From Hydra vulgaris (lineage: Eukaryota; Cnidaria; Hydrozoa; Anthoathecata; Hydridae): DNA of 64,000 nucleotides. The notes beneath the pieces were generated by a model. That model did no database searches. It was not told the origin of the DNA and saw only the letters and a program-made list of their open reading frames with translations. Below are positions 43,004-53,811 of this stretch, piece by piece (position 1 is the first letter of the stretch; the number at the start of each line of letters is the position of its first letter). Both the position numbers and the translations under genes were made by a program. Location: assembly GCF_038396675.1 (NCBI RefSeq), contig NC_088921.1:65872501-65936500 (forward strand), written 5' to 3'.

Positions 43004-43220
43004 CAGTTACGGATCCAGGGGCAGGCGGGGTAGGAAGTAGGGGTATGCTTTTCCCTTCCCCTCCCCCCCCCTGCTCCTTCCTCCTCACCAGAATCTGAAA
43101 TTCCTAAAATATTTTAAAAAAAAAGGCTTTTTTTTACTTTGGCGACGCAAATGTGGTACAAAATACAAAAATATTTCAACATCCCCCACCCCCCACCATA
43201 AATTCCTGTATCTGTCACTG
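43004..43220. mobile_element. hAT-type MITE with perfect 8-bp target duplication
   Basis: The ends CAGTTACGGATCCAGG and (reverse complement of the right side) CAGTGACAGATACAGG are related inverted termini. The octamer AAATGTTC occurs directly before the left end (42996-43003) and directly after the right end (43221-43228). The inside is G/C-run rich and non-coding. The size, 8-bp duplication and CAG termini are typical of hAT-derived MITEs. Confidence 0.85.
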
Positions 43221-43740
43221 AAATGTTCAAATAATTTGAATCTTATTCTTAATAGATTTTAAGTAAAATTTATTAATACATATTAATTTTACAAAAAAAT
43301 AAAAAACTTTTTTTGTAAAATTGAAAAAATATTTATTACTAAATTTAGAAAATGTTTCATTGCTTAAACATATGAAAACTTGTATCCCTCCTATTGTGTT
43401 CAAATATTTGAATTTTAAAATGACGAGATGTCTCGCCAATGTAACAGGAGTTATATCCTGCACAAGCAAATTTGAAAACTACAAAAGATTTGAATTTAAT
43501 TCAATGTAAGGGGGAGGGGGATAGGGGTATCTTTGCTCAAAGAAAAAAACTTATTTGAGGTTATTCAAACAAAGAGAAAATAAGTTTCACAAAAAGTGTG
43601 GTCGACAAAAATCTTCTCACATTGAAGTTTAGCTTTTGTTTAGCAATATCTGAAATTTTGCCTATGCAAGTAAGTTTAAAACAACAAATGGTTTCTTTTT
43701 TTCCATCAGAGAATTTTTTAAAAAAAGATTTGATCGTGTA
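43221..43740. other. AT-rich spacer
   Basis: No gene recognised. A G-rich stretch at 43508-43530 may be another MITE fragment without a partner. Confidence 0.4.
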
Positions 43741-45585
43741 TAGAGCATAGTCGGATCCAAGATCCAGAACCGAATACCCGGGTACCCGCACCATTTTTTT
43801 GAGATCTGGATCCGGATCTATTTGGTTTGGATATTCGGTTCCTGGTTTTTTTTTTACATAAAATTACTCATTTATAATGTTAATGATGGGTACCGTTTTA
43901 ACTTACACATAGTTTTAAACTGCTGCATGTTGAAGCATTATAATGCTTTAAAGCAGTTTAGAAAAACAATTTTAAAATTTTAAAAACTCTCCAAAAATTT
44001 GAAAGCAATGGTACTAATTGGGAGCATTTCTTAAAGTGCAAAGTAAACGAAACTGCTCAATGCAAAACCTGTAACGTCGTTGTAACAAGGAGGCTGCACA
44101 TATTTTATGTGAAAGCAAAGATTAAGCGTAAAATAGAATTGCCGTTATTACATCCTACAAAAATAGTTTAAAGTTCATTCGAAAAAGATATCAGAAACTT
44201 TGTATAAGCAAAAGATACTATTGCCAATATACTTACAGATCTCATTGCAGTTGGTGGACTTTTATTTAACACTGTTGCTAAAAGTAAAAGTTTACAAGAG
44301 TTTGCTTTAGCCAAAGGACAAAAAATACCTTCTAGTTCAATTTCCATTCAAAATGCTTTACTTAATTATGCTAAAGACATTAAAGCCTGGTATTAACAGT
44401 TGAATTAAAAAAAAAAGCTAACAATTTCAGATTTAGCTTAACTGTTAAATATACATTAATTAAAACGCGCTGTTATATAAATATTAATGTCCACACAAAT
44501 GAAAGCTTTTATAATCTTGGACTTGTTCGTTTCGTCAGAAGTATGCTATCTGAAAAAGCTGTTGTGATAGTAATTGAAAAGTTGAGAGAATTCAAACTGG
44601 AATTTAATATTGTTAGTACATTTACAGATGGTGCATCTGTTATAATTAAATTTAAAAAAATCCTCATACAGTCCTTTAAGCAGTAGAAGACGCAATTTAT
44701 GTGAGTTCAACTGAAGTTGTAGACCAAAGGGATACTTTTGAAATTAATGATAGTGAGGATGTCAGTGAAGAGCTAAATCAAGATGAAGAGCTGGGCTACA
44801 TTGAATTTGAAAATAGTTCAGTAGAGGCTGTTATTTTTCAATTTTAAAAAAAGTTCGCACAATAATAAAATTATTTTAAAAATCAGCTGTTAAAAATAAA
44901 TTTTTTAAAAAAGAAGCACGTAAAACCAGAATTTGGTCATGAACTTAAACCTATTTCAGACTGCAAAGACACGTTGGAACTCATTATTTGATATTGTTGA
45001 AGGCTTTTTCAAGTTAAGCAAATATATTAAAATGGCACTTATCCAAGTGTTGTCTTCGATAAAAATATCACATTCAGAGCTGGTAATTCTTAAAGGTTTA
45101 GTTAAGGCTTAAAAGCCTGTAAAATAAGGAGCACTTGCCATCAAGTCTTAAACTTGCTAAAGATAAACAAGTTTTTTGTTTTTTTCAACTCAACTACAAT
45201 CACATGAGTCTGGCATAAGTAAAATATTTTTGGCAAAGGAAATCCTAATTTAATTCACCTCAGAAAATACTAACGTTGATTTTGAAATCCGAGTAGAATA
45301 AAATTTTGATATGAAAACACAGCTAAAAAAGCTATACAAAATGCTAAAAATAAGAATTAAATAATGAAGATTTTTGAGTAAACAAAAAAACTTACTACTA
45401 ATTTGGAGACTTTATTTTAGTGGTTCAAAACTATTCAAACAACATCTGTTGAGAGGAAACGAATTTTTAGTGCATGCAGATTATTTGTAACTAAACTTAT
45501 AAGTAGCTTAAATTATAACACTACTGATATCTTGTGCTTTTTAAAAGTTACTAAAAAAATAATAAAATTGAAAATGAAATTAGGG

Positions 45586-45760
45586 TTGTTGATCTGAAAT
45601 GCTACAAAGAATTTATTTCACAAAGTTAACTGTGGATATTAGGGATATACGGAATACCGGCCGGAATTTTTGTTGATCTACAAATCTATTAAATGCTACA
45701 AAGAATTTATTTCACAAAGTTAACTGTGGATATATATTAGGGATATACGGAATTTTTGTC
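45586..45760. repeat. Direct duplication of about 85 bp
   Basis: The block containing ATGCTACAAAGAATTTATTT and GTTAACTGTGGATAT occurs twice, starting near 45599 and 45693. Each copy runs into AGGGATATACGGAAT. The first copy holds only the first 30 bases of the MITE and the second the rest of it. Confidence 0.85.
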
Positions 45761-46149
45761 TTTTATTTCAATTCGCTTCTGGCCGGAATTGAAATTTTTT
45801 TTTCTTTTATTTTTTTTTGATTTGTGACACAGACTTTGTAAATAAATCAAAAAAATCATTATCCTACAGAGCAATGAAGAACTATATAAAACCGAGGTAA
45901 AAAATACAAATGTAATTTTTGCAAATGTATTTGCAGTACTACTATTTTTGCAAAAAAAATTACATTTGTATTTTTTACCTATGTTTACCTATAGTTCTTC
46001 ATTGCTCTGTAGGATAATGTTTTTCTGATTTATTTACACAGCCTGTGTCACATGTCATTAAAAAAAGCAAAAATTTTTTTTTTAATTCCAGTCAGAAGCG
46101 AATCGACCTAAAAGAAAAAAAATCTGGCCGGAATCCCGGTACATCCCTA
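45640..46149. mobile_element. Foldback MITE inside the BED-hAT
   Basis: The ends TAGGGATATACGGAATACC and (inverted) TAGGGATGTACCGGGATTCC are related. The interior folds back on itself with arms of roughly 190 bases around a centre near 45945 (for example CATTATCCTACAGAGCAATG and its complement). The flanking octamers GTGGATAT and TTGCATAT match at six of eight positions. No coding sequence. Confidence 0.75.
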
Positions 46150-46302
46150 TTGCATATATTTTTAAAATTAACAAAAATTTATGGTGTATAATAGTTTATT
46201 TATTTGTTTTTAAGTTAAAATTAGATCCGGATCCAAATCTTGAAAATCCGGGTAGGATCCGGATTGTATTTATTTTACCAGATCCGTTATCCCCAAATCA
46301 TA

Positions 46303-46359
46303 TAACATGCATATATTTTATCAAGAAACCAAGTTTCTTGATAAAATATATGCATGTTA
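46303..46359. repeat. Perfect 27-bp inverted repeat with 3-nt loop
   Basis: Left arm 46303-46329 and right arm 46333-46359 are exact reverse complements with the loop CAA. It sits just beyond the end of the BED-hAT. No T-run follows that would suggest a terminator. Confidence 0.95.
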
Positions 46360-46499
46360 CATATTATTTTTTGATATTTTAGAAAGTTTAAAAATATCAG
46401 AACAAAAACCAGATTTTGTGTTGTAAATTAATGACCAACCTTGTATACAGAAGAAATAAAACTATAAACTAAATTAGTATAAATTCCAGACAAGTTGAG

Positions 46500-46800
46500 T
46501 TTTTTTAATGAAAAATTGTTGTTAAAATAGAATTATTAGTTTTGGATATAGTTACATCTAAAAAAGATAATTTGGATGATACTTCTTTTTTCCATTGTGA
46601 AAGCAATCGATTTGTGCCTGCTATCGGTTTAAACAAGAAAACAGGAAGCATGATTTTCAGTAGGAAATGCCGCAAATATGTCATCAACATATCTTTTATA
46701 AAAGATTGGTTTGACTCTATCATACAATTTTAACCACTTTTATTCAAAATTACCCATAAAAAGATTTGCTTGAACCGGTGCAAGTGGTGAACCATGTCAG
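46500..46800 (-). mobile_element. Penelope-like element remnant (RT core)
   Basis: Minus-strand translation over two frames gives a reverse transcriptase palm in the Penelope style: GSPLAPVQANLFMGNFE, then FYKRYVDDIFAAF at about 46671-46715, then LSFLDVTISK. The YVDD box and the LSFLDV motif are characteristic of Penelope-like elements. Only about 300 bp remain; no GIY-YIG endonuclease is seen. Confidence 0.8.
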
Positions 46801-47478
46801 AGTGACGGCTCTATATTGTTATTAATCTTTTTTCTTTCTTTTCTTTATAGTTGCTTTTACTATTGTTTAACTGAAAGTTTATTAAATTTCAAATTTTTTA
46901 ATTTCAATGGCTTTTTTTAATGGCAATGAAATTCGACTTGAAGTCTACAATGACTTTTAAAGAGTATTTGCTGTACTGGAGAGCATTCGCACTGAGTACT
47001 GTATGAAAGCTCTAAATCTTATTATAGATTATTTTAAAGAACATTTTATTATTGGAAATAAATTAAACAAAAATAATTTGCTGCGCTGCTTGTTAGGTTA
47101 TACTACGTTATGCGTTAATTAAAATAGTCTGCACATATAGCCAATAAAAAATTAAAATATATTATTTATAGATTTCCATTTACTTGTTTTGCATTCGCAA
47201 TAATATTTTTTATGTTATTATATTTTTTTTTAGATGTTAATTTAACTTTATTATATTTTATATTACTGTAATATGATGCTGTTGTCAAATTTTTGCGTCA
47301 TCGGAAAAAGTAAAACAAACACGAAAACCCTCTGGCACCCTTGGTGTCATCTGGCCTGACAATAAATATTAGTTTTATTGATATGTATTCTTTGAGTTAG
47401 TACAATCGTATTCATTTTGATATTAAGAAATGTTTGTAAGAAAATATTAAATGCTTTATTTGTATTCTCATATTTAAA
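46801..47478. other. AT-rich spacer
   Basis: No gene or identifiable repeat found. Confidence 0.4.
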
Positions 47479-47479
47479 A

Positions 47480-47612
47480 ACTCCCACAACACTAATTCGA
47501 TATTCGTTAGATAAAAAAAAACTCCCACAACACTAATTCGATGTTCGTCAGATAAAAAAAACAAACTCCCACAACACTAATTCGATGTTTGTCAGATGAA
47601 AAAAAAAAAGCT
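47480..47612. repeat. Tandem repeat, three copies of about 41-44 bp
   Basis: The unit ACTCCCACAACACTAATTCG plus GATNTTCGTNAGAT and an A-run starts at 47480, 47521 and 47565. The A-run length explains the spacing differences. Confidence 0.93.
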
Positions 47613-48606
47613 AGAAGTAATTAAGTTACATCAACTAGTAAGACTGCAAGACGGTTACATCTCTGAAACAGAAAATGAATTATCAATATGTAATTGGTTT
47701 CACAGTTGAGACACAGTTAGCTTCTGTGTTTGTAAAAACTAAACCCCAAATTTCTCTTTTAAGTCATCTTATCCAGAAAATGGAGATAATAATATTTTAC
47801 CGTATTCAAGTGAAAATTTTAAAAAGAGCTTTAATAATTGGGTGATATTAAAGTAAAAAGATATTTAGTCAGTTATCTGTATCTCAAAGATCTCGAATAT
47901 TTTGCATGAGGACAATTATTTTATCAATGCTCGAAAAATAGTAAAGAATTTGAAAACAATTAACGACACAGCAACGAGATGTTGCAATTGTGCAAGAACT
48001 TGATGAATTAATTTCTCACGATGAAGAACAAATTAGTGCTGACAACAAGTTGTTTGTTCGTGAGGCACCCTTAAATACTGTCTAGTTTCGCTAATATTTT
48101 ACAGCAAATGTTCATAAGTAATATGGAATAGATATAGAGGTTGACATTTACAGATTTCCTAATTTCGAAAATAACGGCCACCCGTTATATATACTACTAC
48201 CACTACTACGTTGATAAACAAAACAATAAAGAAAAAAATATATATTTTTCTGAGAAAAATTTCAAAATTTAACAATACAGAAAAATAATACAATATTTTA
48301 TAATAGAATCAACTGATGATTTTTTCAATTACAAAACCTTTTAGCTTTTTTAAATGATTGAAAAATTAAATTAATATCCAAGATCAACATGAATTTTGAT
48401 ATCTAAAAAAATTTCTTACTTATTAACACCATGTAAAATTTACACGATTTTATAAAAATTAATTTAATGTTCTTTTTCGTGTGTGTATAGTACATAACAT
48501 TGGGATATACAAAATTTAAAATAGTTATAGAAATACATAAAAGTCCTGTCTATGGCGTTGTAATTATATACAAATATAGATTTGAAAATTTAATAAAAAG
48601 TAATAC

Positions 48607-48649
<43 letters not shown>

Positions 48650-49014
48650 GAAATAATAAAAATTATTATTTTTTTTTGTTATAATTCGTTTCTAAAAATT
48701 AAATCAACTTTACTAAAGGTTAAGTAAATTTCAAAAACATGAAAAAAAAGAGAGAAAAAAAATCAATTTACAAAAATAAAAATAAAACAATATTAGGAAA
48801 CCTTTGTTATTGATTATTACAAAAATAAAAAGTAAAAAATACCAAAAATAAAGCATAAAAAACCTTGTTGTTAATTCTGCCTTGCACATACTTTAAAATA
48901 TTGAATACAAAGTATCGAATGCAAATTTCTTGATAACTTTTATGTTTAACTATGGCAGCAATTATTAGAAAACTAAATCTACATTTATCTTTAAAAGATT
49001 TAAGTGATTCAATT
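47613..49014. other. AT-rich spacer with (ATA)n tract
   Basis: An (ATA)n repeat is at 48608-48649. The side nearest 49014 is probably the 3' UTR of the minus-strand gene. Nothing else recognised. Confidence 0.45.
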
Positions 49015-49314
49015 TTAAAATAACATTACTCCTCCATCTTCCTGAATTGAATGAATTTGGTAATGATCTCCTTCTGTACTGAGCGTTGGTGGTACTTTTT
49101 CTTGAAACTGATTTTCATAATAAGTTTTGATAAGACGTTCACGCTCTTGCTGAATAGCGCTTTCAATACCAAATATAGAAGTATTAGCCTCATTCTCTTT
49201 TGCTAGCAATATGTCAACGTCAGAGTCTGTGTAAAAATCTTCTATCGGATAAGAATCTTCTGAAGGATAAGAATATATGGTTTCTAGATTCTTAACAGCA
49301 AAAACCACCTTTTT
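49015..49314 (-). CDS. Probable last exon of the minus-strand host gene (99 aa)
   Basis: Open frame from a TTGTTTTAG acceptor (exon starts at 49314) to a TAA stop at 49015, acidic and moderately conserved-looking (NLETIYSYPSEDSYP, ESAIQQERERLIKTYYENQF). There is no ATG at its start, so it needs an upstream exon. Phase matches the donor at 53811 exactly (KSSVQK joined to KKVVFAV). The intron would be about 4.5 kb and contains LINE and transposase debris. It could instead belong to another gene. Confidence 0.5.
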   Translation of the reverse strand, partial: KKVVFAVKNLETIYSYPSEDSYPIEDFYTDSDVDILLAKENEANTSIFGIESAIQQERERLIKTYYENQFQEKVPPTLSTEGDHYQIHSIQEDGGVMLF

Positions 49315-49319
49315 CTAAA

Positions 49320-49849
49320 ACAATAAGTTTTAATTACTTAAAATGATAAACTTTTTTTTAATAGTTATGTTTATATTTAACAAATTATATTAAATTTTAA
49401 GAGTTATGTTTATATTAAGTAAATTATATTAAATTTTAACAGTTATGTATTTCTATTTGCTAGTTATGATACCCAAATTTGCAATTTTAAAAATTAAAAA
49501 AAAATCTAAAATCCTGTTTGCTGTGTATTTTTTATGTCAGTATGAACGCTATACTAATAATATTAAATACTGTAATATTTTTAAACAATTGCAATTTTTT
49601 TTAGTCTTGTTTCAAAGGAAGGGAGGTTAGGAAGAGGGGTTTTAATTTTTGATGCAGTAGTAACAACTTAATGATTGAAAAATTTGTCAATAATAATCCT
49701 TTAGACTATCTGTTTTAGAAATTAAGTACTTTGATTATGAATTTTAGTTATTCAAAGTTTCAATCTTAGCAACAACTTATTTTTAGCGAGTGAACAAGTA
49801 AACACAGATCCTTTGTTTAGGTGATTTTCTATATCTGATTTGGAAACTT
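49320..49849. other. Intron-like AT-rich sequence
   Basis: No exon or repeat recognised beyond the splice acceptor at its left edge. Confidence 0.4.
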
Positions 49850-51230
49850 CCAAATATATAATTACCTGTTTCAAAATATGGTAAACTGCAAAGTTACATT
49901 AATGTTGCATTATTACCAGCAGTTAATGTCTTCTGCATTATGACCAGATAACAAAGAGATTAAAATAACAAGTTTGCATACCAGACTCCTAATGAGATGT
50001 AGGGAGTCACAATTTCCTTTAACCTATTTTTTTGATTTCTAGGAAGCATCCTCAAGTTTTTCTTTTAATTTTATTTAAAAAAAAAGTTTAAAGTAAAACT
50101 GTAAACAGATCCAGACAAGTAATTCAAGATTTTCCAAATTTCATAAGACTATTTTTGAGCCAGTAGTGAGCCTTCTGACATGATCTGAGATCACACTAAA
50201 TTTCTCTAAGATTAGGTAGCAGCTCACCAATCTTAACTGCTTTAAAAAGTTTGTAAGACTGTTTTTGGTCTGTTGGCATACTATTCATTGCTGTTTCTGG
50301 AATAACAACTTAATCCACTGAGCATTAAACTGAGGATTATACTCCATTTTAATGACATCAGAGAGAAGTTTTATTACATGATAGTCCATTAATTCCTTTT
50401 TTAGGTGGTGCAAGAAAAACTCATTTAAATGAAGCATGATTATATAGCCTAATGACACTTGGGAACTAACAGCTTTTTAAGATAGGCTGTAACACAACCT
50501 ATTCAGCGGATGTTAATTGCTTTATTTTCTGCTGAAGTGCTTAACATGACTCTGTAAAACTATATTGTTGCAGCAACAAATAAACACCTTCAGCAAACTG
50601 TTTAGAAGGATGAATAGGTGCACCTAGGGTGAAGATATAGACCACCAGGTTTTATATTTACGGTAATATATTATTTGATAATAATAGGATGTAACTGTCC
50701 ATTTAAATCATTTATCATTGTTCTTATTGGATCTTTTTTACTACCGAGGTATGCCAATATTATTTGTATTTGAAACATCTAAGTTATCATTTTTCCTTGC
50801 AACTGCCATGACCTTTCCCCTTGCTCTCATTAACTAAGAAAGATCACAAACAACGTAAGAGGATTCAGTGTTTTGAAATCCTGCTTCAATTAAGTCTTGC
50901 AGATAACTTGCAGCAATTGCTGCACTTGTGGCAGGTGAAATCCCAAACACATAAAATAAAACTAATTTATTTTTATTAATCACCTTATACTAGCTTTAGC
51001 TTTGTTATTATTGACATTGTGTTTCTTCTTGTTTTCTTTTCTAGATATTGTGCAACAAGGAAGGCCTAGACACCTAAATTTTCATATACAAACCTTTCTA
51101 CCAACAGACTAATTTCATTATCTTGTTTTAAAGTATATTTAACACTAACTGGAGTTTTCATTGAGAGGAGAACTTATAGAACTATTCTTCTGATTTTCTT
51201 TGTTTAATTCTATTTTATCTTTTCCTGTAA
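49850..51230 (-). pseudogene. Remnant of an unclassified transposon-like ORF
   Basis: Minus-strand frames show scattered motifs that I associate with repetitive cnidarian ORFs: GISPATSAAIAASYLQDL near 50930, then LMRARGKVMAVARK near 50810, and MPTDQKQSYKLFKAVK near 50270. Stops and frameshifts are frequent. I cannot name the family or its termini. It lies in the proposed long intron of the minus-strand host gene. Confidence 0.4.
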
Positions 51231-51847
51231 CCTAAAGCCAATTATTATTGTAAATAATAATTTAATAGTTTATTTCTCACCATAGTATAACACTTATATA
51301 ATAATATCAAGTCCTATTAAAAATTAAAATGAAGCAGCAGTTAAAAAATGTGCATTTGACCACAAGCCACACTAGAATTTAAATTGTTTTATTGATGTAC
51401 TGTAAAAAATTTCCACCCTCCCTTTTATTAAGACCCCCTCCCCCTCCTTTATTAGATCTGAACTAAAATTCCCAACTTTGCATTAAGCATTAGAGAGTAA
51501 TTTTTTGAAACCCCTTTCGGGTAAGCTTTTTTGTTACTGACTTTTCTCTTGATTTTTTCATTTTTTGTTACTGACTTTTTTCTTGATTTTTTTTTGTTGT
51601 TTAAAATTTCTCTTCGTTAAAATAAAATGGGAAGATACCAAATCAAAATATAAAGTCTTTTTTATAATTATGTTGAAAATCAAAGAAAAAAAAGACCAAG
51701 GTCTCCTAAAAGAAAATCAGATTTTGTGGAAGTTATGCTATCTAGGAAAATAATATGGCCATTGCTGTTACAGCAAAATAATGACGTATTCAGAGTTTAG
51801 CACATTCAGCTGTATCAGCTAATGTCATTATTCATTTTTTCTCTTCC
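51231..51847. other. Spacer, part of the proposed intron
   Basis: AT-rich with a C-rich patch at 51415-51442; no gene recognised. Confidence 0.4.
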
Positions 51848-51914
51848 AGGAACTTCCAACTCTAATAGTGGTAGCTTGCAGTCTTGTTGGAACCGTAGAT
51901 TTAAAAAAAAAAAT
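51848..51914 (+). mobile_element. 5'-truncated family-1 LINE, 3' end only
   Basis: About 65 bp match the 3' UTR of LINE copies A and B (AACTTCCAACTCTAATAG, CTTGCAGTCTTGTTGG), followed by an A-run at 51902-51911. It is a separate, heavily 5'-truncated insertion placed just before LINE copy C. Confidence 0.8.
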
Positions 51915-51955
51915 CAGCTTGTGAAAAAGGACTTTGATATTTCTTAAAGTCAAAG

Positions 51956-52835
51956 TCATGTTTTGCTGCCTTGTGGGATAAGCTTTTATAGGCAAAGGCT
52001 AGGAAATGCCAACTCTGACTTAACACATTCCCTGTCTTGGAGCTTTTGGTTGAGTAAAGGTTGTGGTTTGGACAACATACCTGTTATAGTCTTGCAGAAG
52101 TGTTCTCTGTTATCCCTATTTTCAAAAATTCTGGAGAGCAATCTGACTTGTCTAACTACTGTCCCATTGGTTTTCTTCTTATCATAAGCTTGGTGTTTAA
52201 GTCTTTGATTAACAAACACTTAATCAAACACTTAATCACTTAAACACTTAATTAAGCTTTCAGTGGCTGGTGAATGTACTCAATGAGTCATCTACCCTTC
52301 ATCTTCTAAGATTAACTCTTTATTCCGATCTTTCTAGGAAAATATATATCAAATCTATTGCAAAATTAGCATCTACTAAAGTTGCATCTTTTTATTGTGC
52401 TCGCCACTTTCTTACTCCAGTTTTTATTCTTTATCTCTATAAATCTTAAATCTGCCCTTGTATGAAATACTGGAGCGGACCTTCGAATAACACCCTTTCT
52501 CTTTTAGATAAGGTACAAAAACGTATTGTAAACATAGTTGAACCTACTCAGGCAGCCAACCTTCAACCATTGTCACATTGTCATATTGTTGCTTTTCTTT
52601 CTCTTTTCTAAAAATACCATAATGGGCGCTGCTCTAAAAAGCTAGCGTCTCTTGTGCCATTTACTAAAATTTGTTCTCGTGTTACTGGTCATTCAATTAA
52701 GTCTCATCTATTTATTGTGAATGTTCATAAGTGCTCCAAAAATTCTTACTTATCTAGTTTTTTTCCATGAACATTAATTCTTTGGAATTTGCTCCCTTTA
52801 TCTTGTTTTCCTGATTCATATAATTTGCTTAAATA
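51956..52835 (+). mobile_element. Family-1 LINE, copy C (large internal deletion)
   Basis: It starts with the 5' UTR sequence shared with copy B (TGCTGCCTTGTGGGATAAGC). After about 110 bp it jumps to the middle of ORF2 (matching 26252 in copy B), and later jumps again past the FADD region to the thumb and C-terminal part (matching 27100-27680). It is full of stops. It helps to define the 5' end of this LINE family at about 24137. Confidence 0.85.
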
Positions 52836-53811
52836 AAATTAAAAAAAATTTCATTGTCTCAGTCTTTTTAGCAAGCGCCATCTGCATGTCAGACTTTTTA
52901 CCTGTCTTTGACTGTATAACCATCTGAGTTCTGTATGAGACTGTATGATATTCTGTATGAGACTGCATAACTGTATGATATTCTGTATGAGACTGTATGA
53001 TATTCTGTATGAGACTGCATAATCTTCTTTGATTGTATAACCATATGAGCTCCAGAGTTAGAATTTTTTATAAAAAAAGTGGAATTAGATTACTGGCAAG
53101 ATCTCAGTTCGAATATTTAGAGATTGCATGTTATGTTTTTTTTTCTTTTTGCATAACTACTCTGTTTGTAGACAGTTCATTAGAAATAAAATCCTTTCTA
53201 GGTCTAAAAATTCAGAAGGTGATTGATATCTAGTTTAAGCTTTATACTAAGTTATGAATTTCTTAAGATTAAAAAAAAATATAAAATTAAATAGGAAAGG
53301 GCTTATTTACATTCTTGTATTTATGTTTTTGTTTTTTTGCAGTGAAAAAATTTAGAAAAAATTTTTTTTAAATTTGGCTTCAGCGCTGCATTCTTAATAA
53401 GAGACTAATACATAAAGACTGATATATGTACTTTATCCATTTAATTATACTTTGTTTTAATAAAATATTTTCTAATCAAGAAAAGGTCCTTAGCAAACCT
53501 ACTTCGAAATTGTAAAAAGGAATAGATCTTTTCATAAGCTTAAATTTTATTTTTTCATAAAAAACCTATTATTGTTGATGTACCCTAGTCATCAAAAATA
53601 TTAAATATGTTTACTTAAGTCATGGCTTAAATAAATAACCTTGATATGTGTGTGTGAGCGTGTGCCTGCGAATATGTGTACAAGTGTAAAAAAAATTATG
53701 TCATGTAATTAATTATAATAACATACATAATAAAAATAAAAAAATTAATAACTTGTCTATTAAATTGAAAAATTGTTTTTATAAATATTTAAGAAACAAA
53801 GTTCAACTCAC
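52836..53811. other. Spacer with short tandem repeats
   Basis: Repeats of CTGTATGATATTCTGTATGA and AGACTGCATAA fill 52925-53030. The rest is AT-rich and probably intronic for the minus-strand gene. Confidence 0.5.

Larger units (their letters stand above)
43745..46280 (+). mobile_element. Decayed BED-type hAT transposon
   Basis: Fragments in order match a hAT transposase of the zf-BED class. A BED-like finger appears near 44015-44100 (WEHFLKCKVNETAQCKTC). Central pieces follow, including FTDGASV near 44625 and KTRWNSLFDIVEGFFKL near 44968. A C-terminal dimerisation block (TTSVERKRIFSACRLFVTKL) is near 45440. Many stops break it. Both ends carry GGATCCGGATC-type sequence in inverted orientation (43752-43840 and 46220-46285), as subterminal repeats. 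A foldback MITE is nested near the 3' side. Confidence 0.75.

Noticed and set aside
43227..43509. Overlapping open frames on both strands near 43350
   Set aside because: AT-rich spacer frames without domains; nothing supports coding.
46303..46359. Transcription terminator or microRNA precursor
   Set aside because: The perfect AT-rich stem with a 3-nt loop lacks bulges, a usable loop and conserved context; no bacterial-type terminator applies here.
47480..47612. CRISPR-like array of three repeats
   Set aside because: The repeats are contiguous with only A-run variation, have no unique spacers, and the genome is eukaryotic.
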